A stretch of DNA of 64,000 nt from SAR324 cluster bacterium (GCA_015232315.1 JADFZZ010000013.1:43715-107714), one strand, 5' to 3'. Shown: positions 28,725-38,294, counted from the first letter of the stretch. Notes: generated by a model from the letters alone, not told the origin. A program made the numbers and translations.

Positions 28725-30476
28725 ATGCTGTATTTTATGAATTTCTGGTGGTTAACCGCCCTTCCTCTCATGATACTCCCATGGATCTGGCCGTTGATTC
28801 AGCAACGTGATCCCAAGGCCGTGGGGCATTCAGCTCTGTTCCTGTTTCCAGCCCATAACCAGTCTGAAAAAATAAACTGGTCAACACGACACTGGCTTTT
28901 GAAACTCCTTCGATCACTGATCATTGGATTATTTTGCGTATTGTTGGCAGGACCTTACTGGATGGGGGATCGCGGTGTGGAAGAACTCCAGGTGTGGGAC
29001 GACACACTTAGCGTTCAGGAAGGGAACTACTCCAAACCAGCGATCCCCCGAGGTCGGGTACTAACATATTCAGAGATATTCAAGCGAACTCCGGTTCAAC
29101 CTCTGGAATCAGATACCTCGAATGAGGATATATTTCCCTTATCCCCGGGAATCACCCAACTGGAAACAGCGATTCAAAAATATCTGGACGACCAACAGAA
29201 ACCTCCCGGGTTGATGATCAAAGTTCATTTATGGTCTGACTTTCAGACGTCACAATACCAGCATTATTTTTCGTCATCTGCCGGATTTGAATGGGTAATG
29301 CACCGCTTATCGCCTGAATTGAATGAAGAAAACCTATGGATTGAAAACATTCGAATTGAAATCAAGCACCCCGAATTGAACGAATTTCACGCCACAATAA
29401 CCGGAAATTCTCAAAATCAGGCTGTCAAACTTGTCATCACACAGGCGGATAAGGTTTTGTCGGAATCACTGTTGAACTGGAAACAGCATCCTCTATCTGT
29501 GGATATTCCACTGCCTGCTTATGATCACTCACGTCCCGTAAAAATCGTGATTGTTCCAGAACGAAAGGAATGGCTGGGAGATAACAGCCATTTCTACCAG
29601 CGAAACGCTGAAAAACAAACTGTGGTTGCTCTCATAACTTCTGAAGGCATGGAAAGTATCTATCGGCATGGCCTGCATGAACTCAAAGCACTGCTCAATG
29701 CAGAACATATCACTTCCTTTATTGTTGATACCGTGGAGGATTTGAAACAATCCCGGGCAGATGGCGTGATATTATTGGGTGATCATCCATTGCGTTGGCA
29801 GGAGTTGCCTCAAGACACTGGATTCAAATTGTTTATTCCCTCAAGACTCAACGACTGGAAATTTGCCGCCCAACGCCCTGAGACAGATCAGAAGAGGAAT
29901 GGGAACAAGAATACGCCTGTTGATCAATGGATCATTTCCTGGGAATCCGCATCCCTCATTGAATCTGATAGCATCCTGCCGATCAATAACTGGCTACAAA
30001 AGACTTCAGCATCAAATCTCTGGTTGTTTAGGACAGGAATTTCTCCAGAGTGGGGAAGTCTGTATAAGGACAGTCAGTTTGCGGAACAATTCAGCCAGAC
30101 GCTGCAAACGATTCTCAAAGAAAACAGGCTAAGGCTCTTGGGAAATTTTGAAGGGAATTCCATACTGGCTGAAATTCAGGGTTCTCCCCTAATGTATTGG
30201 ATGCCAGGCACTTATGAATTGAATCAGAACGGGAAAACTCAGCGTTTTTCCATGAATATTTCAAAAAAAGAGAGTCTTGCTGAATTCATGAGTGAGGAAC
30301 AGATTGAGGATATGAGCGTATTTCTCAAACAACGGCATCTTCAGTGGAATCGTCAGCAGGGTCAATCTTCTTCCGACACCTTGCACTGGTGGTTATTGTG
30401 GATATTATCCGTTTTATTGCTGATTGAAATCCTTGTTTCTTTGAGAATACTTCTGATTGGAAGATCGAATACCTGA
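28725..30476 (+). CDS. BatA N-terminal-domain membrane protein
   Basis: About 583 residues from the ATG at 28725 (MLYFMNFWWLTALP). The N-terminal 80 residues match the aerotolerance-regulator BatA domain: two membrane segments (FWWLTALPLMILPWIWPL and LIIGLFCVLLAGPYW) flanking a short cytosolic part. The long middle (about 85-545) is soluble and has no von Willebrand A domain that I can see. A final membrane segment (WWLLWILSVLLLIEILVSL) ends the protein, with the terminus probably cytosolic. Function is unknown; BatA-type proteins are often encoded with MoxR ATPases, but none is nearby. An upstream in-frame start at 28656 would overlap the divergent small gene. Confidence 0.65.
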   Translation: MLYFMNFWWLTALPLMILPWIWPLIQQRDPKAVGHSALFLFPAHNQSEKINWSTRHWLLKLLRSLIIGLFCVLLAGPYWMGDRGVEELQVWDDTLSVQEGNYSKPAIPRGRVLTYSEIFKRTPVQPLESDTSNEDIFPLSPGITQLETAIQKYLDDQQKPPGLMIKVHLWSDFQTSQYQHYFSSSAGFEWVMHRLSPELNEENLWIENIRIEIKHPELNEFHATITGNSQNQAVKLVITQADKVLSESLLNWKQHPLSVDIPLPAYDHSRPVKIVIVPERKEWLGDNSHFYQRNAEKQTVVALITSEGMESIYRHGLHELKALLNAEHITSFIVDTVEDLKQSRADGVILLGDHPLRWQELPQDTGFKLFIPSRLNDWKFAAQRPETDQKRNGNKNTPVDQWIISWESASLIESDSILPINNWLQKTSASNLWLFRTGISPEWGSLYKDSQFAEQFSQTLQTILKENRLRLLGNFEGNSILAEIQGSPLMYWMPGTYELNQNGKTQRFSMNISKKESLAEFMSEEQIEDMSVFLKQRHLQWNRQQGQSSSDTLHWWLLWILSVLLLIEILVSLRILLIGRSNT

Positions 30477-30480
30477 GGGT

Positions 30481-30954
30481 TCAATCGCCCCATCGTCGCA
30501 TATCCCGTAGCAGAACCTGACGGACAACTTTTCTGAAAAACAATTGTAATAACGAGAGATGTCCAAAGGTCACGCCCCAATGTCCCAGGAGCATCCCGCT
30601 CCATTGGGCAAAATTGTATTGATCCTCATGCGAAATAATGCCGTTTCCATCCATTTTAAAAATGGAATGAACAGGTTGCTCGATTATTTTTTTCAGAACA
30701 GGAATGTCATATTTGAGGAGCCATGAAACTTCACATTCCTGGTCATGAACTTCAATATGACCAATTTTGATGTCTATTTCATGGGACATTTCACACACAA
30801 GGCGCCACATGCCATGAATCTCAGGACCTGTAATTTTATCAAAGACAGGACTGCTGTAGACTGCCTCAGGTGAATAAAAAGAAGAAATGGCCTCATAATC
30901 CAGTTGGATTATCGCCTTAAAGAACGACTCCAGTCGTATTTGATGAGACGCCAT
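30481..30954 (-). CDS. SnoaL/NTF2-like protein
   Basis: A 157-residue protein with the NTF2-like alpha+beta cone pattern: an opening helix FFKAIIQLDYEAISSFYSPEAVYSSPVF, GPEIHGMWRLV, then beta-strands (CEVSWLLKYDI, HSIFKMDGNGIISHEDQYNFAQW). SnoaL-like members are polyketide cyclases, isomerases or simply small-molecule binding proteins; no catalytic assignment is possible. It is convergent with the BatA-like gene and lies 30 bases downstream of the WS/DGAT gene on the same strand, so the two may be co-transcribed. Confidence 0.75.
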   Translation of the reverse strand: MASHQIRLESFFKAIIQLDYEAISSFYSPEAVYSSPVFDKITGPEIHGMWRLVCEMSHEIDIKIGHIEVHDQECEVSWLLKYDIPVLKKIIEQPVHSIFKMDGNGIISHEDQYNFAQWSGMLLGHWGVTFGHLSLLQLFFRKVVRQVLLRDMRRWGD

Positions 30955-30984
30955 GAGGATTGAAAAACTAAAATGTTATCGCGA

Positions 30985-32358
30985 TTATGCGCCTGGTGAT
31001 AGTTGATACAGTGCTTCAATTTCTTCTTCAAAGCCTTTGGCGATTTCATCAGGTTCCTGAATCAGGCTGGTGTCCGAAACCACACCAAACAAAATATTTC
31101 CACCGTAGCTCAATATACTGAGACCAATTCCAATATTTCCGCTTTGTGGAACCCAGAACATGATCTTACTCAGGGGGATATCCGCCAAAAATATTTCGGA
31201 TTTTGGACCGGGAACATTGGTCAATACGGCAGTTCCTCTCAAACTGAAAATAAATATCATCAATCTTTGAATCAAATGCGGAACCTTGCCTAAAAACTGG
31301 AGCATCCCAAACGATACCACGGCTTCAAGAGATGACTTGATACGATTCATCCTGCGTTTCACTTCTTCCAGACGTTCTCCGGGAGATTCAACACCAATCG
31401 GCAGCGGGAGAAAGATCACGCCAAACCGATTCCCCATCTGACTGAATTCTTCCATCGGACGTAAATTGACTGGAACCACCACCCTGACATTTTTCCCAAC
31501 ATAAGGATAGGCATGTTTTTTAAAATACCGTTGAATCGAGCCTGTCGCGGCGGCAATGGCAAGATCGTTGATTTTTGCATCCAGTGTATTCCCTGCCTCC
31601 TTGAATTTTGCCACAGGAATGGGATTGGACCAGGCTACTTTTTTTTCTCCCGACAGATTGCCTTTCAAGGGAGTGAAGGTATCTGGCCATAAAAACAGAA
31701 CTTTGATCAACGCCAGAAAAAATCTCCATGACAAATTTAAAACCCGTGCCATTTCACCGGGATTGGTAAGAGTTTTAAAAGTCCTGTGAGCCAATCTTTT
31801 AAAAACCGGAATCACATCATTCAGATTGTTGACTAAAGGTTCACTGGCATTGAGCGAAAATTCAGGCAAAACTGTGTGGGTCGGTGCCATCCCGGGTTTT
31901 TCATCAGTCAATGAAAGCAAGACACCCACCAGTGCGATTCCATCTGCCAGGCAGTGATGGATCCTTAAAATCAACGCGGAGCCTGTTGTTCCATAATTTT
32001 GAACAAGCGTTGCTTTCCAAAGGGGTCTGGATGGATCAAGAGGTTGGTTCATCATCTGGCTGATCAGGCTCTTGAGAGCTGTTTCCTTGTCTTCGTTCTG
32101 TTCCAGTTCATGGACTTGTACATGGTTATCCAGTAAAAAATTTTCATCATCCTGCCACACAAATTTGACCTGCGTTTTGACCACTTTCTGTCGAAACCTG
32201 GGGTAAATCAGCAGACGTTGTTCCAGAAGTTTGTTGAGAACCTCTGTTGTTAGAGGTTCTTCGAACATCAATACAGAGTTGATGATCATCAAATTATTGG
32301 GTTCATCCATTCGGAGCCAAGCGACATCCGCACTCCCCATTTTTTCAAATTCACTCAT
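30985..32358 (-). CDS. Wax ester synthase / diacylglycerol acyltransferase (WS/DGAT)
   Basis: A 457-residue member of the WS/DGAT family. The catalytic motif HHxxxDG is HHCLADG at residues 134-140. Other family signatures are the start LDxxFL-like region (here SADVAWLRMDEPNN), the NDLAIAAATGS segment (family ND motif), and FGVIFLPLPIGV and TNVPGPKSEIFLADIP (family NVPGP). The enzyme esterifies acyl-CoA to fatty alcohols or diacylglycerol at the membrane, making wax esters or triacylglycerol for storage. It lies about 13 kb from the PUFA synthase genes, a possible sink for unusual acyl chains. Substrate preference cannot be read from sequence. Confidence 0.93.
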   Translation of the reverse strand: MSEFEKMGSADVAWLRMDEPNNLMIINSVLMFEEPLTTEVLNKLLEQRLLIYPRFRQKVVKTQVKFVWQDDENFLLDNHVQVHELEQNEDKETALKSLISQMMNQPLDPSRPLWKATLVQNYGTTGSALILRIHHCLADGIALVGVLLSLTDEKPGMAPTHTVLPEFSLNASEPLVNNLNDVIPVFKRLAHRTFKTLTNPGEMARVLNLSWRFFLALIKVLFLWPDTFTPLKGNLSGEKKVAWSNPIPVAKFKEAGNTLDAKINDLAIAAATGSIQRYFKKHAYPYVGKNVRVVVPVNLRPMEEFSQMGNRFGVIFLPLPIGVESPGERLEEVKRRMNRIKSSLEAVVSFGMLQFLGKVPHLIQRLMIFIFSLRGTAVLTNVPGPKSEIFLADIPLSKIMFWVPQSGNIGIGLSILSYGGNILFGVVSDTSLIQEPDEIAKGFEEEIEALYQLSPGA

Positions 32359-32373
32359 GACGCATCCTCAATA

Positions 32374-33534
32374 TTATCGACTGGTTGGCAACAGAAATTT
32401 AACCGTTACAGGATCTTTTTCGCAGGATAAAATGGAGGTTTGTGTTTGATATCCATCTTTGGAGACTGCGACCATATATTGTTGGTTTTTGCTGGCAATG
32501 AATTCTACTGGCGTCGATTCGTAATGCTTGTTGTTGATCGTGACAGCATCCTTGTGAACATTGGATCGAATTTCAAATTTACAGGTTCCGCTGGAACGTA
32601 ATGAATCTGGATTGACTCCAGCAATTTTTTTCATGGTTTCGGCAACTGTTGATTGATCACGAATCTGGACATATTGTTCAAAAGCCTGCCCTTTAACCAG
32701 AACATTCAGCTCTTGGTACAAATCCTGATTATCACCGTAGTTAGCCACAATCAGGAAATTACCAACCTGAACCTGATCATCCACAGGAACAAATTCCACG
32801 ACAAAGCTTTCAGGTTTGTCCTTGGTTGTAAGGGTTTTTGCCAGATCAAAGTTATTGGTTCCATCCCCATTCGTGATTATTTTCAACGGAATATTGTTTT
32901 CAGTAATGGAAAGTTTGATTTTTTTACGATCCTCTTCCTGATAGGTGCTGGTCTGATACTGAAACATTCCCTTCACCAGTTCAATATTGAGGTTGCATAC
33001 ATCACAGTCTTGTTCATGGATACATACTTTGTGAGTCTCTGTGATCGTTGATTTTCTGACTTCCAACTGTATTCTGTTATTGAAAACCTGACTTCGATCC
33101 ACAGGAAGAAGGATGGTTAAAAAATCAGTCTGGGGGGCATCATCCATAAATTTGAATGTTTTTTTATCGATCACAGTAATTTTTTCTTTTTCCACAATGT
33201 AGGACACCGGGATTGGCTGATCATTTCCGATATTCACAATGGAATATAAATTGGTGGTGTACGGTTTCTGGAATTTCAGGATTATTTTAGTCATGAGAGG
33301 TTTAAAAATCTGTTCCTTGTTCTGAATTTTTTCCAGATACATTTCAGGAATAATCAACCGGTTCGTTTCAGGGATAAAGGCAAAATAACGATCTTTCTCA
33401 ATTCGGCAGATCTCATCCATTGGCATGGAAGGCACAGGTGCTTTTTGAACAGGAACCTCTGTGAGCAGGCTTTGAGCAAACACTGAAGTGTTTATGATCA
33501 TGAATAATATCAAAGTAATGAACCCTTGTTTCAT
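32374..33534 (-). CDS. Exported protein with C-terminal PEGA-like domain
   Basis: About 386 residues from the ATG at 33534, chosen because GAGGAG lies directly upstream and a clear signal peptide (MKQGFITLILFMIINTSVFAQS) follows; the frame extends six codons further upstream. The middle is beta-rich with two cysteines in CIHEQDCDVCNL. The C-terminal 70 residues (CKFEIRSNVHKDAVTINNKHYESTPVEF... KDGYQTQT) fit a PEGA domain, found in surface-layer and cell-envelope proteins. Likely periplasmic. The role is unknown. It is 15 bases upstream of the WS/DGAT gene on the same strand. Confidence 0.7.
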   Translation of the reverse strand: MKQGFITLILFMIINTSVFAQSLLTEVPVQKAPVPSMPMDEICRIEKDRYFAFIPETNRLIIPEMYLEKIQNKEQIFKPLMTKIILKFQKPYTTNLYSIVNIGNDQPIPVSYIVEKEKITVIDKKTFKFMDDAPQTDFLTILLPVDRSQVFNNRIQLEVRKSTITETHKVCIHEQDCDVCNLNIELVKGMFQYQTSTYQEEDRKKIKLSITENNIPLKIITNGDGTNNFDLAKTLTTKDKPESFVVEFVPVDDQVQVGNFLIVANYGDNQDLYQELNVLVKGQAFEQYVQIRDQSTVAETMKKIAGVNPDSLRSSGTCKFEIRSNVHKDAVTINNKHYESTPVEFIASKNQQYMVAVSKDGYQTQTSILSCEKDPVTVKFLLPTSR

Positions 33535-33552
33535 AACATTTCTCCTCGGCAA

Positions 33553-33861
33553 ATAAGAATCAATAAATCAATCAAAACATGCTCATCCACTCCCTGAATG
33601 TGCATTGATGGAACGCTGATGCAAAGACTGTACTTTTGTTGTGTCAGAATCTAATTCAATTTGCAATGCCTTGTATCATTAGTTGTTGTCACAATATTCT
33701 TTTTGTGTGACTCCGAACAGATGTATGGGATCTTTATCTTCTTAAACTACTGATTTCACAATATTCAAGATCTCTCCCCTTGGTCGAGTTGACCCCACGA
33801 CTAAATCAAGCGACAGCGGCTAATTAAAAAATTCTGGATCAACTCTTGCATCTTCACTGGC
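33553..33861. other. Intergenic region with mobile-element traces
   Basis: About 309 bases without a gene. The 3' part contains AAATCAAGCGACAGCG (33803-33818), the reverse complement of a motif found downstream of pfaD. Together with the transposase-like fragment that follows, it looks like remnants of an insertion sequence. The divergent promoters of the PEGA-domain gene should also lie here, but I see no clear box. Confidence 0.4.
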
Positions 33862-34197
33862 ATGGTTTTAGTGGAACAGGCCAGTGAGTTGTTGAGACAA
33901 CTTCCAGAAAGTCAGATCAAAAATCAGGAAGAACTCCTTCATCTGATTTGGTATCTGGAAAAAAATCGACCCCTGATTTTGGCCGATGAGATACGAAAAC
34001 AGTTGGGGCTACGCAATTCGAGTAATCAGGGAGAAAATGCCAATGATCTGCTCGTGGCGGATAGACAAAAAAACAATGGAATGAGTTGGTCTAAGGCGGG
34101 GAGTGTGGCTTTGGCTTCAGTGACTGCCTTAAAGAGGAACCAAGAGTATCAACACTGGTTTAAGAATCATACTCTTGAGTTTAATCTGATTGCGTAA
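33862..34197 (+). pseudogene. C-terminal remnant of a transposase
   Basis: A 111-residue frame. The segment YLEKNRP, then GLRNSSNQGENANDLLV, then RQKNNGMSWSKAGSVALASVTALKRN resembles the C-terminal end of DDE transposases in which the third acidic residue lies in a GxxESAN-like motif and is followed by (N)GMxWS. There is no room for the catalytic N-terminal part, so this is a fragment. The frame continues upstream without a clear start (no good ribosome binding site before the ATG at 33862). A small functional gene of unknown type cannot be excluded. Confidence 0.5.
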
Positions 34198-34231
34198 AAT
34201 ACCTGCCATGTGAAATTATTTCAGGAGTCCT

Positions 34232-35182
34232 ATGACAGCAAAAACTGACCCGTATATAAACCGATTGATGGCTTGGGTTCATGAACGGTTCCCTTTGCCC
34301 AATGCCATCATGTTTTTTACCCTGTATTTTTGCGCGGCCTTTCTGGGACGCATGATCACCGCAGAAGGTCCCATCCTTGTCGGAAAAAATGATCTGGGTG
34401 GTTGTCTGGTCACCTGGGCATTGTTTTTACTGATCCGGGTGGTGGATGAACACAAGGATTATGAGAGTGATGTCAGAAACTATCCTGAACGTGTGCTTCA
34501 ACGAGGATTGATCACTCTGGAAAATTTGCAAACCCTGGGCGCTGGCGCCTTGGGCATCATTGTAGGCTGGTCCCTGTGGCTGGATCATGGTCTGGGACCT
34601 GTGGTCATGTCTCTGGGAGTTGTGTTCATCTGGTTTTTACTGATGAGTAAGGAATTTTTCTGCGGGGAATGGCTGGAAAAACATATCACACTATATGCTG
34701 TGTCTCACATGGTGTTGATGCCGATGGTATTGTTCTGGCTCATGAATCTGGGGGCTTCTCCGGCAGGGGTGGAGCCACTCAATGTTGCGGGGTTGTTATT
34801 GATGGCGCTGTCATTCATCAGTGGAATGGCGTTTGAACTGACGCGAAAAACACGTGGTCCTGAAGAAGAACGTGAAGGGGTCGATTCCTATTCCAAAGCC
34901 TATGGAACAAAGGGGTCCGCCTATATCATCATGACCTTGCAGGCCGTTGTACTGATTTGCCAGTTATGGCTCATGCGCGAAATTGTTCAGACCGCCACCT
35001 TCAACACCGGGCTTGTGATTTTATGTTTAGCCTTTGGCTTGTCCTGGTTCAGTCTGATTCAATTCATCCGGAACCCCACTGAAAAAGGACGGAAAATGAA
35101 TGAAGGCATGGTAGGACTCAGTGGCTTGCTGGGCTATGGTGCCATCATAGCCGCCATGATTGTCGAACGGGGAATTCAATAG
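34232..35182 (+). CDS. UbiA-family-like membrane prenyltransferase
   Basis: A 316-residue integral membrane protein with about eight hydrophobic segments. Near residue 70 it has RVVDEHKDYESDVRNYPERVLQRGLI, which matches the UbiA acidic motif (DxxxDxxxD-like) followed by the usual N-x-P-x-R-x-x-x-x-G-L/I. A second acidic region is ELTRKTRGPEEEREGVDSYSKAYGTKGS near 205-230, corresponding to the second UbiA motif. UbiA enzymes attach prenyl chains to aromatic or other acceptors at the inner membrane. It lies alone between the transposase remnant and convergent mrcA, so the pathway is unknown. Confidence 0.75.
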   Translation: MTAKTDPYINRLMAWVHERFPLPNAIMFFTLYFCAAFLGRMITAEGPILVGKNDLGGCLVTWALFLLIRVVDEHKDYESDVRNYPERVLQRGLITLENLQTLGAGALGIIVGWSLWLDHGLGPVVMSLGVVFIWFLLMSKEFFCGEWLEKHITLYAVSHMVLMPMVLFWLMNLGASPAGVEPLNVAGLLLMALSFISGMAFELTRKTRGPEEEREGVDSYSKAYGTKGSAYIIMTLQAVVLICQLWLMREIVQTATFNTGLVILCLAFGLSWFSLIQFIRNPTEKGRKMNEGMVGLSGLLGYGAIIAAMIVERGIQ

Positions 35183-35203
35183 GTTTTCCTTCAATCTTAC
35201 GTC

Positions 35204-37597
35204 TTACAATTGCAGATCGATTTCTTCTTCCTGTGGTGATTCCTCATTGGGCGTATTGACCGATTGCTGAAGCTCGCAAAAGCGGGATTGCTGTGGATCG
35301 ACAGGCGGTTCTGTGCCGGGCGCGAAGTGTTCATAAAAGGTTTCATCCGCAGGGTCACACGGGGATGCCCTTCGTCCTGTTTTATGAATCTTCAGGGTCA
35401 CAATGCTTGAGGGTTGAGGAAATTGTTCTGTCCGCATGTTGGCTGTGGCCTTTTTCATGAATTCTACCCAGATCGGTGCGGCCGCATAAGATCCGCTTTC
35501 ACTTTTCCCCATAGGCTGAGGCGCGTCATAGCCGACATAAATCCCGGTAAGCAACTGGGGGATATAACCCAGATACCAGGCATCAATACTTTTATTGGTA
35601 GTGCCTGTTTTCCCTGCGGATGGGCGACCAATTGTTCTGGCACGCCATCCTGTTCCATGCTCCACAACCTCTCTCAGCGCGGTAGTCATTAAAAAGGCGG
35701 TTTCTTCAGAAATCACCTGGATGGATTCGGAGTGATATTCTTCCAGAACTTCACCATTTCGATCTTCCACACGTGAAATAAAAATGGGTTTGGGCCGTTT
35801 CCCGCTATTGGCGAAGGTTGCGAACACAGTATTCATTTCGAGAAGTGTCGCCGAAAGTGTGCCTAACCCGATGGTGAGGTTATTGTTCATTTCTGACACA
35901 ATGCCGAGTTTTTTCGCGTATTCAATGATGTGCTCAGGACCAAGTTCTCTCACCAACCGGATGGTTGGCAGATTCAAGCTTTTGACCAGCGCTGTTTTCA
36001 GGGAAACCTCACCCAGAAGTTTGTTTCCATAATTGGTTGGCATCCAGATTTCATCCAGATTTTGCGCGGATTTAGTTTTATAGGCGATCGGACTGTCCAC
36101 CAGCGATGTAGCCAGGGTATAACCGGCATCGAGGGCGGCTGAATAAACAATTGGCTTGAAGGATGAACCTGGTTGGCGTTTTGCCTGGATTGCCCGATTG
36201 AATTGACTGTTGTTATAACTATAGCCCCCCGACATGGCAATCACATTCCCGGTTTGAGGGACCATTGCCAGCAAGGCGCCATTGACCACAGGTTCCTGAT
36301 GCAGTGACAGATAGAACAAACGTTGCCGTGTATCAAAATCTTCCAACGTAACCTGAATCACATCGCCAATGCTGAGCATGTCCTCAATTTTTTCTATAGG
36401 AATTCTGGTTCCATCAGGTAATTTTCGATTTCCCCATGTTCTGAGATCAGTCCATTCCAGAATTCCTGTCTGTTCACCCATGCTCACAAGGGCATGATTT
36501 TTATTGATACTGATTATGACTCCCTCCACCGTATCACCCAAAGTGAAATGGTTTTTGCGGGTGATTTTTTCAATTTCCTTTGAAGACAGACGTCCGGTTA
36601 CGGGATCGATTTCAAGCGTTTTTAAGGGTCCGAGATATCCCTGGCGTTTATCCAGTTCCAGAATTCCCTTCTGAAGTGCTTCATGAGCCGCGATCTGATA
36701 ATCCAGATCCATGGTCAAATACACTTTCATCCCACCATTGTAGAGTTTTTCAGAACCATATTTTTCAATAAGATAACGTCTGGCATGTTCCACGAAATAG
36801 GCGGTGGCTTCAGAAGTTGAATCATAAATTTTACTGAGTTTGATTGGTTGATTGCTGGTCATCTCCTGTTCTTCAGGTGAGATAAATCCTTCTTCTTCCA
36901 TGCGTCCCAGCACACGGTTGCGTTGTCGTAGTGCCAACTCTGGATTCACATGCGGTGCGTATAATGACGGCGCGGGCAGCAATCCTACCAGCATGGCACA
37001 ATCGGATAATGACAATTCTTCAGTGTGCTTACCGAAATAGTCCTGAGCCGAAGCTTCTACGCCTTCAGCGTTGCCGAGAAATACTTTATTCAGATAGAGT
37101 GTGATGATTTCCTGTTTGGTAAACTGTCGCTCAATTCTGATGGCTAATAAAATTTCCTTGAGCTTGCGGATCAGTTTTTTCTCCCGTGAAAGCAGAAACT
37201 GACGTGCTGTTTGTTGGGTTAACGTGCTGGCGCCCTGTGCAAATCCTCCGGCCTGGAGGTTCACCACAAAGGCTTTGATCATCCGGATTATATCAATTCC
37301 GGAATGCGACCAGAAGCGGCTGTCTTCGCTGGCAATCAAAGCTTGAATCAGGTGTGGGGGAAAACTTTCAAACGGCACGACAACCCTGCGATGGATAAAA
37401 AGTTCATCCACCTGATTGCCTTCACGATCATAAATTATCGTAGGCAGGGTATAGTCAGGTTGTTCAAGCGCATGCAGATTTTCAGGCAGTTCCGTGCTGA
37501 GTTTATATAAAAAGAAGCTGACGCCAGTGATAGATAAGACGCCTAATACAACAACACTGATAAGGAACCACTTGATGACTGGTTTGTTGAATATCAT
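35204..37597 (-). CDS. mrcA: Penicillin-binding protein 1A, bifunctional peptidoglycan synthase
   Basis: A 797-residue class A PBP. An N-terminal membrane anchor (about 10-30) is followed by a GT51 glycosyltransferase (EDSRFWSHSGID with the catalytic Glu, GASTLTQQTARQF, RKLKEILLAIRIE, KQEIITLYLNKVFLG), an OB-like insert (about 310-420) and a transpeptidase with RQPGSSFKPIVYS (SxxK), SLN and KTGTT motifs. It polymerises and cross-links peptidoglycan on the periplasmic face. The GT, OB and TP order with long OB insert fits PBP1A (ponA/mrcA) rather than PBP1B. Its start overlaps the stop of the upstream gene (ATGA), so the two are translationally coupled. Confidence 0.95.
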   Translation of the reverse strand: MIFNKPVIKWFLISVVVLGVLSITGVSFFLYKLSTELPENLHALEQPDYTLPTIIYDREGNQVDELFIHRRVVVPFESFPPHLIQALIASEDSRFWSHSGIDIIRMIKAFVVNLQAGGFAQGASTLTQQTARQFLLSREKKLIRKLKEILLAIRIERQFTKQEIITLYLNKVFLGNAEGVEASAQDYFGKHTEELSLSDCAMLVGLLPAPSLYAPHVNPELALRQRNRVLGRMEEEGFISPEEQEMTSNQPIKLSKIYDSTSEATAYFVEHARRYLIEKYGSEKLYNGGMKVYLTMDLDYQIAAHEALQKGILELDKRQGYLGPLKTLEIDPVTGRLSSKEIEKITRKNHFTLGDTVEGVIISINKNHALVSMGEQTGILEWTDLRTWGNRKLPDGTRIPIEKIEDMLSIGDVIQVTLEDFDTRQRLFYLSLHQEPVVNGALLAMVPQTGNVIAMSGGYSYNNSQFNRAIQAKRQPGSSFKPIVYSAALDAGYTLATSLVDSPIAYKTKSAQNLDEIWMPTNYGNKLLGEVSLKTALVKSLNLPTIRLVRELGPEHIIEYAKKLGIVSEMNNNLTIGLGTLSATLLEMNTVFATFANSGKRPKPIFISRVEDRNGEVLEEYHSESIQVISEETAFLMTTALREVVEHGTGWRARTIGRPSAGKTGTTNKSIDAWYLGYIPQLLTGIYVGYDAPQPMGKSESGSYAAAPIWVEFMKKATANMRTEQFPQPSSIVTLKIHKTGRRASPCDPADETFYEHFAPGTEPPVDPQQSRFCELQQSVNTPNEESPQEEEIDLQL

Positions 37598-38136
37598 AGA
37601 TTTTCTCCCCCTGAAGTCTCTGCTTGATGCCGATCAAAACCTTTTTTGATCAGCTCAACCATCAACTTATATGTAGCAGGCTCAATATTATTAAAATCAA
37701 ATTGTTGGCAAAACATTTCAAAGGTTAAGGGCAGTGGATGTGAATACAACCCCAGTAACATTTTTTTGAGGGCTGAGGCCTCTGTGGAACTCAGGAAACC
37801 GACTTCGGATTCATTCCCACCTTGAGTTCTTAAAGCTCCCTCAAAAACTTCGGTAGAGGAAAACGATATTGGCTGGATAGAACATCTACAGTTGGCGCCA
37901 TGAGGAAACTGTGACAGTTGCTTCAAACGGAAACTCTCGCCAAATCTGGTTTCATCAGCCATCAGACATTCCAGTGGTGTCTCAAGTCCAAGATAAGCCA
38001 CCACCCGGGAACCCCTGATCTGGGTGATTACTTTTACAGGAGGTTTATACCGTTGAAACAAATGTTTTTTTTTGGAACGCAGAAGCCAGAATCCAAGAGC
38101 AATGGCCACAACTAATAATATTGTCTTAACAAACAT
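37594..38136 (-). CDS. Membrane-anchored protein of unknown function upstream of mrcA
   Basis: About 180 residues from the ATG at 38136 (MFVKTILLVVAIALGFWLLRSKK). One N-terminal membrane segment is followed by a basic stop-transfer region and a soluble domain with a Cys pair (GANCRCSIQP) and a helical C-terminus (KKMLLGLYSHPL, FDFNNIEPATYKLMVELIKKGFD). The frame runs 74 codons further upstream but that part is the translation of a dispersed repeat, so I rejected it. I do not recognise a family. Four-base overlap with mrcA suggests a shared transcript and perhaps a role in cell-wall growth. Confidence 0.65.
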   Translation of the reverse strand: MFVKTILLVVAIALGFWLLRSKKKHLFQRYKPPVKVITQIRGSRVVAYLGLETPLECLMADETRFGESFRLKQLSQFPHGANCRCSIQPISFSSTEVFEGALRTQGGNESEVGFLSSTEASALKKMLLGLYSHPLPLTFEMFCQQFDFNNIEPATYKLMVELIKKGFDRHQAETSGGENL

Positions 38137-38229
38137 GGAGTGACCACAATGTTGAAGAAAATCATTATATAAATTATTTGTTGCTGTAAATTTTCTGGTG
38201 ACGGCAACCGAATCAAGCCATCGCACGGT

Positions 38230-38294
38230 GTCATTCCGTGCTTGACACGGAATCCATCGGCGCACTCCTGGATCCCCTTTTTCACGGGGATGAC
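38230..38294. repeat. REP-like dispersed palindromic repeat
   Basis: Two adjacent hairpins: ATTCCGTG pairs with CACGGAAT, and ATCCCC pairs with GGGGAT. The unit starts with GTCAT and ends with GATGAC. The translated minus-strand frame reads HPREKGDPGVRRW, a well-known signature of a repeat family spread through many bacterial genomes. It sits directly upstream of the mrcA operon. Only one copy is seen here. Confidence 0.75.
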
